Source of the DNA: DATIHQ01 sp035480535
GTDB taxonomy: Bacteria; Chlamydiota; Chlamydiia; Chlamydiales; SM23-39
NCBI GenBank assembly: GCA_035480535.1
Contig: DATIHQ010000086.1
Span: 1 to 30,065 of the forward strand
Reading direction: 5' to 3'
Length of the DNA stretch: 30,065 bases
The position numbers and the translations under genes were made by a program. Positions 14,502 through 21,942 of this stretch are shown here, piece after piece; the first letter of the stretch is position 1, and each line of letters opens with the position of its first letter. The notes below the pieces were generated by a model. It searched no databases. It was not told the DNA's origin and saw nothing but the letters and a program-made list of their open reading frames with translations.

Positions 14502-15995
14502 TTATGTCGGCTGGTCGCGGAGGACGAATTGCTTGTTGAGGGAGCGGACGGAGAGGATCCAGAAGAGGACCGTGCAGCCGATGAGGGGGAGGAGGAAGTG
14601 GGTGATGGAGAGAACGGAGCCTGTGCCGGCTATTTGAATGAGGACGATCTGGATCCACGCCGCGCCCGATTTACCGAGGCGGGAGCCGACGACGTCAATG
14701 GCCGCCTTTCCCTTTACTTTTGATTCTTGATCGAGGGGAATGTAGGCCATTTCCTTGGTCGCGTCGAAAAAGGCATACTTCATCACTTTCGTCGAGACAT
14801 TCTGGAAAGCTCCAAAAAGGACGATGAGCATAAGCGGCGTGGTTCCAAAGGAGCCTGTGAGGGGCGCAATCCAATCGGGGTTGAGGAAAAGGGTGAGGAA
14901 GATCAGGCTGGTCGCGCCGATGACGATGGGGGGAAGCTGGGCGCAAAAACGCCACCCGAAGAAGCGGATGATCATGCCGCTGAAAAAGAGGGTGATGATG
15001 AAGGAGCAAACGCCGACGGATGAGCTCACAGTCGCCATGAAGGATTGATAGGCGCCCGTTTCTGGATAGGCCAATTTTAGGTTGGCTTTCCAGGTGACCT
15101 CCGTTAGGTTGATCGTGAGCCCGTAGGCGACGACCATCACGGCAATGCAGCGCAAGTAGGGGGAGCGGACAATGAATTTTAAGCTCTCTAGAAGAGAAAG
15201 TTTCGTCTTTTGTTCCATCGGCTGGTCTTGGTGCTCCGGCTGATAGAGCCTTTCATCTTTTAGGACGCGCCGCGTGAGAAGGAAATGAAGCGCCATAATC
15301 ATCAAGCCAAAGAAAAGAACGCAGCAGACGAGGCTTTGCAGGGCCAGGCCAAACTGCGCCCCAATGAATTTCCCTGTAAAATAGCAGACGAGAGGGCCTG
15401 TGAACATTTGGGCTAAATCGCCGCCGGCAATGAAGAGATTGTAACATCTTTTGGCTTCATTGAAATTGCAGATGTTATTGACAAATCCCCAGAAGAGAAG
15501 GAAGATCACCACACTGCCCCAAAGCTCGGCTGCGACAAAGAAGCTCGATTGGATCCAATTCCGATAAACGGCCACCCAATGGCTGTTGTGCTCCCCAACG
15601 ATGCCCAAAAGCCAGTCAGCTGAGGAGTGAGGGGAGAGGGCATCGAGATTTGGGTAGAGAACAAAGCCATAGAGAAAAACGAACGCCATGAAGAAGATAA
15701 TCGTCCCATAAAAGAGGATGGAGCGGCGAAAGAGATTCGACAATTTAGAATAGAGGAGGGTCGCCCCCAAAGCCATGGGGAGCACGACCCATCCTTTTAG
15801 GACAGGAATGACCTCGGCGCCCGATCCTTTGGCTGTGACGACAAAGGCATCCTTCATGGTGGTCAAGACACCATAGGTGAAGGAAATGAAGAATTTCATG
15901 AAAAGCAACGGAAGGATTTTCTTGAGTTCGTAAGCGTGTATAGGCCAGAGGCGTTCCCGCCATCTGGTAATCGGAGATTTATCTCCAGACGCCAT
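14502..15995 (-). CDS. ATP/ADP translocase (Tlc/NTT family nucleotide transporter)
   Basis: 497 residues with about 12 hydrophobic segments. This is the Tlc-type nucleotide transporter of chlamydiae, rickettsiae and plastids, in the inner membrane. Recognisable blocks include ELKKILPLLFMKFFISFTYGVLTTMKDAFVVTAKGSGAEVIPVLKGW near the N-terminus, FWGFVNNICNFNEAKRCYNLFIAGGDLAQMFTGP, and KYAFFDATKEMAYIPLDQESKVKGKAAIDVVGSRLGKSGAAW in the C-terminal half. Chlamydial genomes carry several paralogues with different specificities (ATP/ADP exchange or general nucleotide:H+ import), so the exact substrate is not assigned. It is one of the clearest indications of an obligate intracellular energy parasite. 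It faces the HIT gene divergently across 55 bases containing TATAAA boxes. Confidence 0.95.
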   Translation of the reverse strand: MASGDKSPITRWRERLWPIHAYELKKILPLLFMKFFISFTYGVLTTMKDAFVVTAKGSGAEVIPVLKGWVVLPMALGATLLYSKLSNLFRRSILFYGTIIFFMAFVFLYGFVLYPNLDALSPHSSADWLLGIVGEHNSHWVAVYRNWIQSSFFVAAELWGSVVIFLLFWGFVNNICNFNEAKRCYNLFIAGGDLAQMFTGPLVCYFTGKFIGAQFGLALQSLVCCVLFFGLMIMALHFLLTRRVLKDERLYQPEHQDQPMEQKTKLSLLESLKFIVRSPYLRCIAVMVVAYGLTINLTEVTWKANLKLAYPETGAYQSFMATVSSSVGVCSFIITLFFSGMIIRFFGWRFCAQLPPIVIGATSLIFLTLFLNPDWIAPLTGSFGTTPLMLIVLFGAFQNVSTKVMKYAFFDATKEMAYIPLDQESKVKGKAAIDVVGSRLGKSGAAWIQIVLIQIAGTGSVLSITHFLLPLIGCTVLFWILSVRSLNKQFVLRDQPT

Positions 15996-16050
15996 TTTGA
16001 TCCGTGTGATTCTTTAGACTTTATACATGAAGCAAGATATAAAAGTAACG

Positions 16051-16530
16051 ATGAAAAAGACCCTCCTTCTGTTTCTTTTCATTTTCGCTGCTGCAGCATC
16101 TCAGGCATGTCCCTTTTGCCAAGAAAAAATTTTAAAAGCGCAGGGTTTTTATGAGTCGGAGACGGTCATTGCGCTCATCCCCAGCCGTCCTGCCGGCCCA
16201 GGCCATGTTTTAGTTCTCCCAAAAAGACATATCGAGCGTTTTGAAGAATTAACAGATCAAGAGATGATCGAGATCAAAGAAGCCACTCGGAAAATTGATG
16301 CCATGGCGCAAAAAATGTTTCACAACCAAGCCTACATGTTTGTGCAAAAAAATGGGGTCGCTGCAGGGCAATCGGTGCCCCATATGCATTTTCATTATCT
16401 GCCCCGCTACAATGAAGAGGGGCATATCCGGTTTGGGATTCGCTATCTCATTTCTCGATGGTTCAAATCAGCCAAACCACCCGAAGAAATAGAGAAACAG
16501 GCCGCGATCTTTAGACTTCAATTGGAATGA
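16051..16530 (+). CDS. HIT-family protein with a signal peptide
   Basis: 159 residues from the ATG at 16051 (the frame is open to 16027, but MKKTLLLFLFIF is a classical signal start). The mature part is a HIT (histidine-triad) nucleotide hydrolase/transferase domain: CPFC (20-23), VLPKRHIERFEEL (55-67) and the triad HMHFH (111-115) with the usual Q-S-V-P before it. The signal peptide (MKKTLLLFLFIFAAAASQA) runs directly into the CPFC that is normally the very N-terminus of HIT proteins, as if export was added to a cytosolic fold. The Cys would be the first mature residue or near it, and the cleavage sequence SQA-C is not a clean lipobox. Its 3' end overlaps the desaturase gene by 20 bases, convergently. 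Confidence 0.88.
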   Translation: MKKTLLLFLFIFAAAASQACPFCQEKILKAQGFYESETVIALIPSRPAGPGHVLVLPKRHIERFEELTDQEMIEIKEATRKIDAMAQKMFHNQAYMFVQKNGVAAGQSVPHMHFHYLPRYNEEGHIRFGIRYLISRWFKSAKPPEEIEKQAAIFRLQLE

Positions 16531-17611
16531 CTTTTGTGATCGATTTCACAATCGAGCGCCACTCTTTCCAGTCGTTCTTTAGGCTCTTTTTCATCGCCCG
16601 AACTTGAGAGCGGATTTCCCGATCCTTCGTTTTACACTTTTCAAGAAGCGATTGCAACTCAGTCAACTTAGCCGTCAGGTTTGTTGAAATCTCAACGACT
16701 TTTTGCTCCCAGTTTTCTTTATGGGCATTGAAGGAATTCTTCATCGCGCTGATGAGTCGATTTTTATGTTCCAACACCAATTCGCGGGCAATGCGGTAGT
16801 TATTGACTCGTTTCAAATCATAGGCAAGGCCCAGCTTATTCAGAGTCCAAATTAGCCACTTGGCCGGATCGAAGTGATACCAGCGAATCCCGTTGCGGTA
16901 ATCGTAGGCAAAGGTGTGGTGGTAGTTGTGATACCCTTCGCCGTAAGTCAAGAGAGAAATCAAGTAATTATCTACAGCCGAGTGCTCCTGACTATACATC
17001 TTGGTTCCCCAATAGTGGGCCAAGGAGTTAATACACCAAGTAGTGTGGTGCAAGAATAACATTCTCACCCACCAAGCGAACAAAAAGGCGCCGACATAAT
17101 CGTTTAACAGCCAACCCACCGCGAGGAAGACGATCAAATTCGCCGCCACCATGCAATAGGCATAATATTTATGTTGAAACTGGAGCATCTTACTTCTGCT
17201 CAAGTCAGCGATGACCTTTGGATCGATCTCTTTTGATTTAAAAAACATCCATAAGACGTGGGCGTGGAACAATCCTTTTTTCACCGAATAGGGGTCTTTA
17301 TCTGTGTCGACGAAGGCGTGGTGGAGCCTATGGTCATGCGCCCAGCGCAAAGCACTTCCTTGAGTGGCCAAAGTACCAAAAAATAATAGAATCGCCTCAA
17401 CGACAGGATGCACTTTATAGCAAGTATGGGAGTAAAGCCTATGGTAGCCAGAGGTGATCGACATCCCTGAAATAAAGACTAGTGCGACCGTGATCAAAAC
17501 CAGCGCCAAAGAGGGGGTATACCAGATGAAATACAAGGGCAAGGCGATCAATAGAAATAGGTGATATCCAAGAATGAAAAGGATAACTGGCCAACAGATT
17601 TTTTTAGTCAT
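16511..17611 (-). CDS. Acyl-CoA desaturase (delta-9 type) with C-terminal extension
   Basis: 366 residues. All three histidine boxes of membrane di-iron fatty acid desaturases are present: HRLYSH (57-62), HDHRLHH (92-98) and YHNYHH (227-232). GYHRLYSH and RLHHAFVDTD are the stearoyl-CoA desaturase signatures, so introduction of a cis double bond at carbon 9 is expected. Four hydrophobic segments span the membrane. Past about residue 280 the protein has some 85 extra residues, heptad-like and lysine/glutamate rich (KENWEQKVVEISTNLTAKLTEL...), which look like a coiled coil and are not part of the desaturase core. GGGA is near the ATG. The last codons overlap the HIT gene on the other strand by 20 bases. 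Confidence 0.92.
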   Translation of the reverse strand: MTKKICWPVILFILGYHLFLLIALPLYFIWYTPSLALVLITVALVFISGMSITSGYHRLYSHTCYKVHPVVEAILLFFGTLATQGSALRWAHDHRLHHAFVDTDKDPYSVKKGLFHAHVLWMFFKSKEIDPKVIADLSRSKMLQFQHKYYAYCMVAANLIVFLAVGWLLNDYVGAFLFAWWVRMLFLHHTTWCINSLAHYWGTKMYSQEHSAVDNYLISLLTYGEGYHNYHHTFAYDYRNGIRWYHFDPAKWLIWTLNKLGLAYDLKRVNNYRIARELVLEHKNRLISAMKNSFNAHKENWEQKVVEISTNLTAKLTELQSLLEKCKTKDREIRSQVRAMKKSLKNDWKEWRSIVKSITKVIPIEV

Positions 17612-17680
17612 AGTCCCATCGGGGTTTCTTTACCAGTAACATACCTTGATCTTATTCAAAAAGCTAGTTTAAAAAATTGG

Positions 17681-18406
17681 CTATGATGGCTTGTTTTGTT
17701 GGGCCGATTTGCGCATTGCGCCGATTACGGCACAGGTTGCTAACAGGGCCTGATGATTTTGGCTCAGTTCCGCCAGTTTATCGCGAACTGATTTTATACA
17801 CTTTGCCGCTTCTTTTATATGATAGTCGTGCATTTCGCGACGTTCCAAGCCACCTATGGAATCTTCCATACCCACCAAGCAAGCCCTCATCCGTGTCTCT
17901 TTTCCTCTGCCGGTGCTTTTTAAAAATTGAAGGGTACTCCTAGTGGTAAGGAATACTGCTTTCTCTTCCCCGCAGAGTTTTAAAACTCTATCACAGCCGC
18001 TTAAGAATTGATTGGCAAATTCCAAATATTTTCCTGCTTCATTTAAGTCTTCCATGGAGACCTCTGTTTGCAAAGAACTCACTTTGTTTGCAAATGCGTC
18101 TATTCCTTTTGTTGGAATCAGAAGTCTTCGGTTTTGATCGTCCAAGGCTCTTATCTCTTTATCCATTCTTTCAAGATCTTCGAGCTGGTTATTAATCTCT
18201 GGTAATTCTATCAAAAACCTTGCATTCGCTAAATCGGGACATTCCAACCTGTGCTCAGATCTCCAATCTTCCCTCTGACATGCGACTCCGCAGTAGTAGG
18301 CACTCCAACAGCGCGCGCATTTACTCATTGTCTGATTAGGAACATCGCGATTGGGGCAAAAGGGCCAAGCGCATCGATCGGGAGAACTGGCGAAAATAGC
18401 ATTCAT
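17681..18406 (-). CDS. MYND-type zinc-finger protein, eukaryote-like
   Basis: 241 residues. The N-terminus carries a complete MYND finger: C12, C17, C30, C33, C39, C43, H52 and C56, with the characteristic YYCGVACQREDWRSEH core. MYND fingers are protein-protein interaction modules typical of eukaryotes and bind Pro-rich motifs. The rest (about 60-241) is helical and Leu/Glu/Lys rich with no recognisable domain. There is no signal peptide. AAGGA stands at a good distance before the ATG. It lies 15 bases downstream of msrB and is probably cotranscribed. A host-directed effector role is plausible but unproven. Confidence 0.82.
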   Translation of the reverse strand: MNAIFASSPDRCAWPFCPNRDVPNQTMSKCARCWSAYYCGVACQREDWRSEHRLECPDLANARFLIELPEINNQLEDLERMDKEIRALDDQNRRLLIPTKGIDAFANKVSSLQTEVSMEDLNEAGKYLEFANQFLSGCDRVLKLCGEEKAVFLTTRSTLQFLKSTGRGKETRMRACLVGMEDSIGGLERREMHDYHIKEAAKCIKSVRDKLAELSQNHQALLATCAVIGAMRKSAQQNKPS

Positions 18407-18421
18407 AAAATATTCCTTAAA

Positions 18422-18880
18422 TTACTCGGTATATTTTATGTTAGCTCTTAAATTGATGGCAATAGAGTTAATGCAATATCTTAACTCTTTGGGAGGGGGG
18501 CCGTCGTGGAAAACATGCCCCAAATGGGAATCGCAGCGGCTGCAGAGGACTTCATAGCGCTGGACGTAGGGGGTTGAATCGGGGAGGTAGTAGACATTTT
18601 TGGGGGCAATGGGCTTCCTAAAACTGGGCCAGCCGCTTCCCGACTGATATTTATCCGCCGCTCTCCAAAGAGGCAGATCGCACCCAGAGCAGTGATAGGT
18701 ACCCTCCCGGTTCATAAAGAGATACTTCCCGCTAAAGGCCCTTTCGGTCCCTTGCCGTCTCATCACCCGGAATTGTTCCTCTTCCATCATCTCTTGCCAT
18801 TCGGCTTCCGAGCGGGAGAGCTTCTCCCCATTCCAAATCGCCAACAGCATAATCAGGGCAAAGATTTTCACAAAATGCAT
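18422..18880 (-). CDS. msrB: Peptide methionine (R)-S-oxide reductase, exported
   Basis: 152 residues from the ATG at 18880 (the frame is open to 18916, but that start lies upstream of the promoter). MsrB reduces methionine-R-sulfoxide in proteins. Zinc ligands are C64/C67 (CSGC) and C113/C116 (CSRC); the catalytic Cys is C136 in RYCINS, and GSGWPSF and GHVFHDGP are family signatures. The first 16 or so residues (MHFVKIFALIMLLAIW) form a hydrophobic signal or anchor, so this is an envelope-side enzyme. A promoter 7 bases upstream of the ATG (18888-18916) would make its mRNA leaderless. The MYND gene follows 15 bases downstream. Confidence 0.93.
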   Translation of the reverse strand: MHFVKIFALIMLLAIWNGEKLSRSEAEWQEMMEEEQFRVMRRQGTERAFSGKYLFMNREGTYHCSGCDLPLWRAADKYQSGSGWPSFRKPIAPKNVYYLPDSTPYVQRYEVLCSRCDSHLGHVFHDGPPPKELRYCINSIAINLRANIKYTE

Positions 18881-18887
18881 AATTTGG

Positions 18888-18916
18888 CTTATAGTGGGAA
18901 CGGGGTTAATCAACAA
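18888..18916 (-). promoter_or_regulatory. Candidate promoter of msrB
   Basis: TTGTTG (18916-18911), 17-base spacer, TATAAG (18893-18888) on the minus strand, ending 7 bases before the msrB ATG. The -35 box is weak (3/6) and the -10 is 5/6. It overlaps the ribosome binding site of the divergent gene starting at 18924. Confidence 0.5.
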
Positions 18917-18923
18917 GGTGGGT

Positions 18924-19298
18924 ATGGAAGAGACGATTGAGGCGCGGGTTTCTCCTGAGGAAGTTTGGGAAGTGTGGGAAAAGGCCCATGCTTTGGAGGG
19001 CGCTGGAAATGGGTGGCAGTCGAAAAATAAGTTCCGTTATAAGATTTTGGATGTGAAGAAAGGGGAGAGCTTTTCCATTCTTTGGAAAACCCTTTTTGTC
19101 CGGTTGCTTTTTACTCATTTGGTTAAGCCTACGAAACGGGGATCTGAAATCCAATATCAAGTGCAGATCAAGGGGCTTTTTGCTTGGCCTGTGCAATGGA
19201 TGCTGGGGCCAAAGATCAAGCGCAATATCGGCTATGTGTTGAAAGCGATTGTCAAAGAATTAGAAACGAAGAGAATAGAAAAGCCGGATAATCGGTGA
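18924..19298 (+). CDS. SRPBCC (START-like) family protein
   Basis: 124 residues from the ATG at 18924, which follows AAGGTGG at ideal spacing; an earlier in-frame ATG at 18894 has no such site. The sequence has the SRPBCC/polyketide-cyclase layout: an N-terminal strand and helix (IEARVSPEEVWEVWEKAHAL), a central beta sheet (FRYKILDVKKGESFSILWKT) and a long C-terminal helix (RNIGYVLKAIVKELETKR). These proteins bind hydrophobic ligands in a cavity; the ligand is unknown. It is divergent from msrB. Its last 39 bases overlap the convergent gene ending at 19260. Confidence 0.75.
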   Translation: MEETIEARVSPEEVWEVWEKAHALEGAGNGWQSKNKFRYKILDVKKGESFSILWKTLFVRLLFTHLVKPTKRGSEIQYQVQIKGLFAWPVQWMLGPKIKRNIGYVLKAIVKELETKRIEKPDNR

Positions 19299-20564
19299 GG
19301 CTTTAAGGGCATTGCCCGGCAGAAATCCTTGTCCTTTATACCCAAATTCTCCTTCAAATCCCGAGCGTCCGATTGTTTGATAGGCGAAGATGAGAGAGCC
19401 GGCGCTGTTGTAGCGAACGTTGTTTTGTTCTGAATAAGGGTAGACGGGATCGTTTGGATCGGGCTTTGCATCAAAATTGATTTCACTGAAAGGGATTTGG
19501 CCGGGGAAGAGAAGGAGCTCTGGCTGTCTCCATGCGTCAAAACGGGCGCCGACAGACCAACCTCTGCGAACCCAAATCTTGGGTGCATAGAATCCGCAGC
19601 CGAGGTAGGTGTTCTTCGAGTGGCTGCCTCCTTTGCCATAAAAATAATAGGGAGTTTTTCCAATGAGGAGAAAGTTTTCGACAAAAAACTCAGGGCCAAA
19701 AGGGGTTAGTCCGAGTCTTACATTGGGAAGATAGCCTGCCTTGCCGATGGGAATCATCGGAATGGCCGTTTCTTTGCCGGAAAGGATATAGCGGAACCAG
19801 GAATAGATCGAATAGAAGGTAAAAGGATCTCCTAAATTGATCCAGGAGAGAGAGCGGAGGCGGGCGCCGCTGATGAAGTTGGAAGTATAGGTTTGATTGA
19901 GCGCCTTGATGTAAGAGTGGATGTCGTGCCCTGCGAGATCTCCTTGGCTTTTTAACGAACCGATATAGAGGTTTAAATCGTGTTGGCTGAGCAAGTAGAG
20001 AACGACTTGGCGCGGATCGATCGCGCGCGCCTCCAGCCACTTAAATTTCGTTTGGATGGCGAGAATCGCTGTCGATTCCACTCCTGCCATGGAAACGGCC
20101 GTCTCGTCGGTGGTGGTGAAATTGTCCACATTGAGTGAAAAATGGGTGGCCGCGCCTCCAAAGCCGTAGGGTGGGGGAGTGTTGAAACTGTAGCCGCCCA
20201 CGCTCGCTTTGGAGCGGCCAATGTCGCGGATCCGGTACCCATGGCCAAACACTTCATGCTGCGCGACGACAGCCAAGTAATTGAGTGCCAGCCAGCCCAT
20301 GTAGAGCTCAGAAAATCGCCAAATCCTCGCTTGGGCTGACTTGGAATACCAAATGGGGCTTTTCGAGATTAGATAGCCTTCAGCCCTTTCCAGTATGCGA
20401 TGAGCAAATAAGATATCTTCTCCACCTGAATAGGGAGAAAAGTCGATGTCCCATCCCACTTTGTAGGTCGCTTCATGGAATTGCTTAAAGGGGAGACATT
20501 CTTCCCGATAGACCGTATAAGAAAAAGCAGGTAAAGTAAACGCTAAGCAAATAGCGAGCTTCAT
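19260..20564 (-). CDS. Exported barrel-like protein with an HExxxH metalloprotease-type motif
   Basis: 434 residues with a signal peptide (MKLAICLAFTLPAFS). Residues 103-108 read HEVFGH, followed by G: an HExxxH arrangement like that of TldD-type metallopeptidases rather than the usual HExxH. A further acidic candidate ligand lies in AGVESTA. The second half is beta-strand rich with many aromatic residues, and the protein ends in Phe (YSLRF), the C-terminal signature for outer-membrane barrel assembly. I do not recognise the family and do not assign enzymatic activity; a barrel with an internal metal-binding site is the cautious reading. The stop lies inside the 3' end of the convergent SRPBCC gene (39-base overlap). 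Confidence 0.7.
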   Translation of the reverse strand: MKLAICLAFTLPAFSYTVYREECLPFKQFHEATYKVGWDIDFSPYSGGEDILFAHRILERAEGYLISKSPIWYSKSAQARIWRFSELYMGWLALNYLAVVAQHEVFGHGYRIRDIGRSKASVGGYSFNTPPPYGFGGAATHFSLNVDNFTTTDETAVSMAGVESTAILAIQTKFKWLEARAIDPRQVVLYLLSQHDLNLYIGSLKSQGDLAGHDIHSYIKALNQTYTSNFISGARLRSLSWINLGDPFTFYSIYSWFRYILSGKETAIPMIPIGKAGYLPNVRLGLTPFGPEFFVENFLLIGKTPYYFYGKGGSHSKNTYLGCGFYAPKIWVRRGWSVGARFDAWRQPELLLFPGQIPFSEINFDAKPDPNDPVYPYSEQNNVRYNSAGSLIFAYQTIGRSGFEGEFGYKGQGFLPGNALKASPIIRLFYSLRF

Positions 20565-20605
20565 AAACTGGAATTTTGGGGAAAAACTCGATTAAGTAAA
20601 GAAAA

Positions 20606-21403
20606 ATGATGAGATGCACCGCCTATTGCACCGCTTCCTCTTATGATACCCCCCGCCTCTACCAATTTTATCAGGTAACGGGGACGTCCCAACTTTATCG
20701 CGATGTCGTTCATGTTCAACCTAAAGATGATAAGGGGATCAAGCGGGATATTTTTTATTTTCCCTACGGCGTGGTGATTTTTTGGGGATTTTCTGAGGAG
20801 GAGGAAAAGAGTTTTCTCAATTCACTTCGAAAATTTGAGAGAGATCCCCTTTCTAAAACGGAGATCGATGAATTTAGTTTTAGTTATGGCGATAAGATGA
20901 ACATCGTGGAAGATGAGATTACGCTGCAAAAGAAGGATTCTCTCACAAAGCTGGCGATTTCCTATGCCATTTCTCAATCGGTCAAGCTCACCGTTTTTGA
21001 AGAAACGATTACCCGCACAATTGAGCATAGCAAACATCTTCCAAGAGAGCTGGCAGTCCATGGGAGGATTTTCCTTTCCCGCCGACAAACTTCTCGAATG
21101 ATGGGGCAGCTATTTCTCGAGAGGAACTACATCAATCTCCATACGGAAGTGCTCGATACCCCTGAGTTTTTCTGGGAGCATTCGGAGCTCGAGGCATTTT
21201 ATCGCCGGATGATCCATTATTTGGATGTGAACAAGAGGGGAGAGCTGCTCAACCGGCGCCTCAATCTTCTCCATGAGCTCTTTCAAATCCTTGGAGATGA
21301 ACTCAACCACCAACAATCGTCTCGCCTGGAGATGACAATCATTATCCTCATCGTGATTGAAGTCGTCCTGGTGCTCTTGCGCGATCTATTTCATCTGATT
21401 TAA
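20606..21403 (+). CDS. DUF155/RMND1 (YagE) family membrane protein
   Basis: 265 residues. The layout matches the DUF155 family (yeast RMD1/RMND1, bacterial YagE): an N-terminal domain with YFPYGVVIFWGF (51-62), a helical middle (DSLTKLAISYAISQSVKLTVFEE, LPRELAVHG) and a C-terminal tail-anchor helix (about 243-261, MTIIILIVIEVVLVLLRDLF). The mitochondrial member RMND1 supports mitochondrial translation; the bacterial role is not known. The start follows a run of As without a clear ribosome binding site, and two Met codons in tandem make the exact start uncertain by one codon. The intergenic tract after it holds repeat copy C. Confidence 0.85.
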   Translation: MMRCTAYCTASSYDTPRLYQFYQVTGTSQLYRDVVHVQPKDDKGIKRDIFYFPYGVVIFWGFSEEEEKSFLNSLRKFERDPLSKTEIDEFSFSYGDKMNIVEDEITLQKKDSLTKLAISYAISQSVKLTVFEETITRTIEHSKHLPRELAVHGRIFLSRRQTSRMMGQLFLERNYINLHTEVLDTPEFFWEHSELEAFYRRMIHYLDVNKRGELLNRRLNLLHELFQILGDELNHQQSSRLEMTIIILIVIEVVLVLLRDLFHLI

Positions 21404-21446
21404 ACATAATTGCAAAAGTATACTCAAGCCCATTGGCCAGAGCAGG

Positions 21447-21707
21447 AACTAACCGTCCCTGGGTCTTGGAAGCAGCCCCCCAGTCCCAGGATCGCGGAAG
21501 CCGGATATCAGCGCAGAGGGAAAGGGCAGAGACGCAGAGGTCGCAGAGGAAAAACTGCGGACTTCGTCCGAAGGAAGAGAGCACTCCTCTCTAACTCCGG
21601 GCAGGGTCCCGTAATCGCGCAGCGGTTTTTTTTCTCTGCGACCTCTGCGCCTCTGCATTTATCTCTGCGCTGATCAAATAGCTTCCGCGATCCAGGGACG
21701 GTTAGTT
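21447..21707. repeat. Palindromic repeat element, copy C, core inverted, nested outer inverted repeats
   Basis: Inner inverted ends ATATCAGCGCAGAG (21505-21518) and CTCTGCGCTGAT (21663-21674) match copies A and B. The asymmetric core between them, including CGGAC-GAA-GTCCG, is in the opposite orientation. Outside lies a further pair of perfect 16-bp inverted repeats (21447-21462 and 21692-21707, AACTAACCGTCCCTGG) and an 11-bp pair ATCGCGGAAGC (21491-21501/21681-21691). The left side has about 28 extra bases between these two boxes. The element fills the 329-base gap between the convergent DUF155 and cold-shock genes. Confidence 0.85.
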
Positions 21708-21732
21708 TCTGTCTCGGATTATAAGCGCGTTG

Positions 21733-21927
21733 TTAGAGAGGTTTGACTTGGGTGGCTTCGGGGCCTTTGCGGCCCATGGAGAGTTCGTATTCGACTCGCT
21801 GGCCATCCTGGAGCGTCTCTGTAGTGATGTTGGCGACCTGGACGTAGACGTCGCGCCCCCCTTCATCCGGAGCGATAAATCCAAATCCCTTCTCTTTATT
21901 GAACCACTTAACTGTGCCCTTTGCCAT
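21733..21927 (-). CDS. Cold-shock domain protein (CspA family)
   Basis: 64 residues, a single cold-shock domain. RNP1 is KGFGFI (13-18) and RNP2 is DVYVQV (26-31), where the canonical His of DVFVHF is replaced by Gln. The N-terminus MAKGTVKWFNKEKGFGFI is canonical. It binds single-stranded RNA/DNA and probably acts as an RNA chaperone. GAGGG precedes the ATG. It begins only 15 bases after the stop of the symporter gene, so cotranscription is possible. Confidence 0.95.
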   Translation of the reverse strand: MAKGTVKWFNKEKGFGFIAPDEGGRDVYVQVANITTETLQDGQRVEYELSMGRKGPEATQVKPL

Positions 21928-21942
21928 AACGAACCCTCAATC

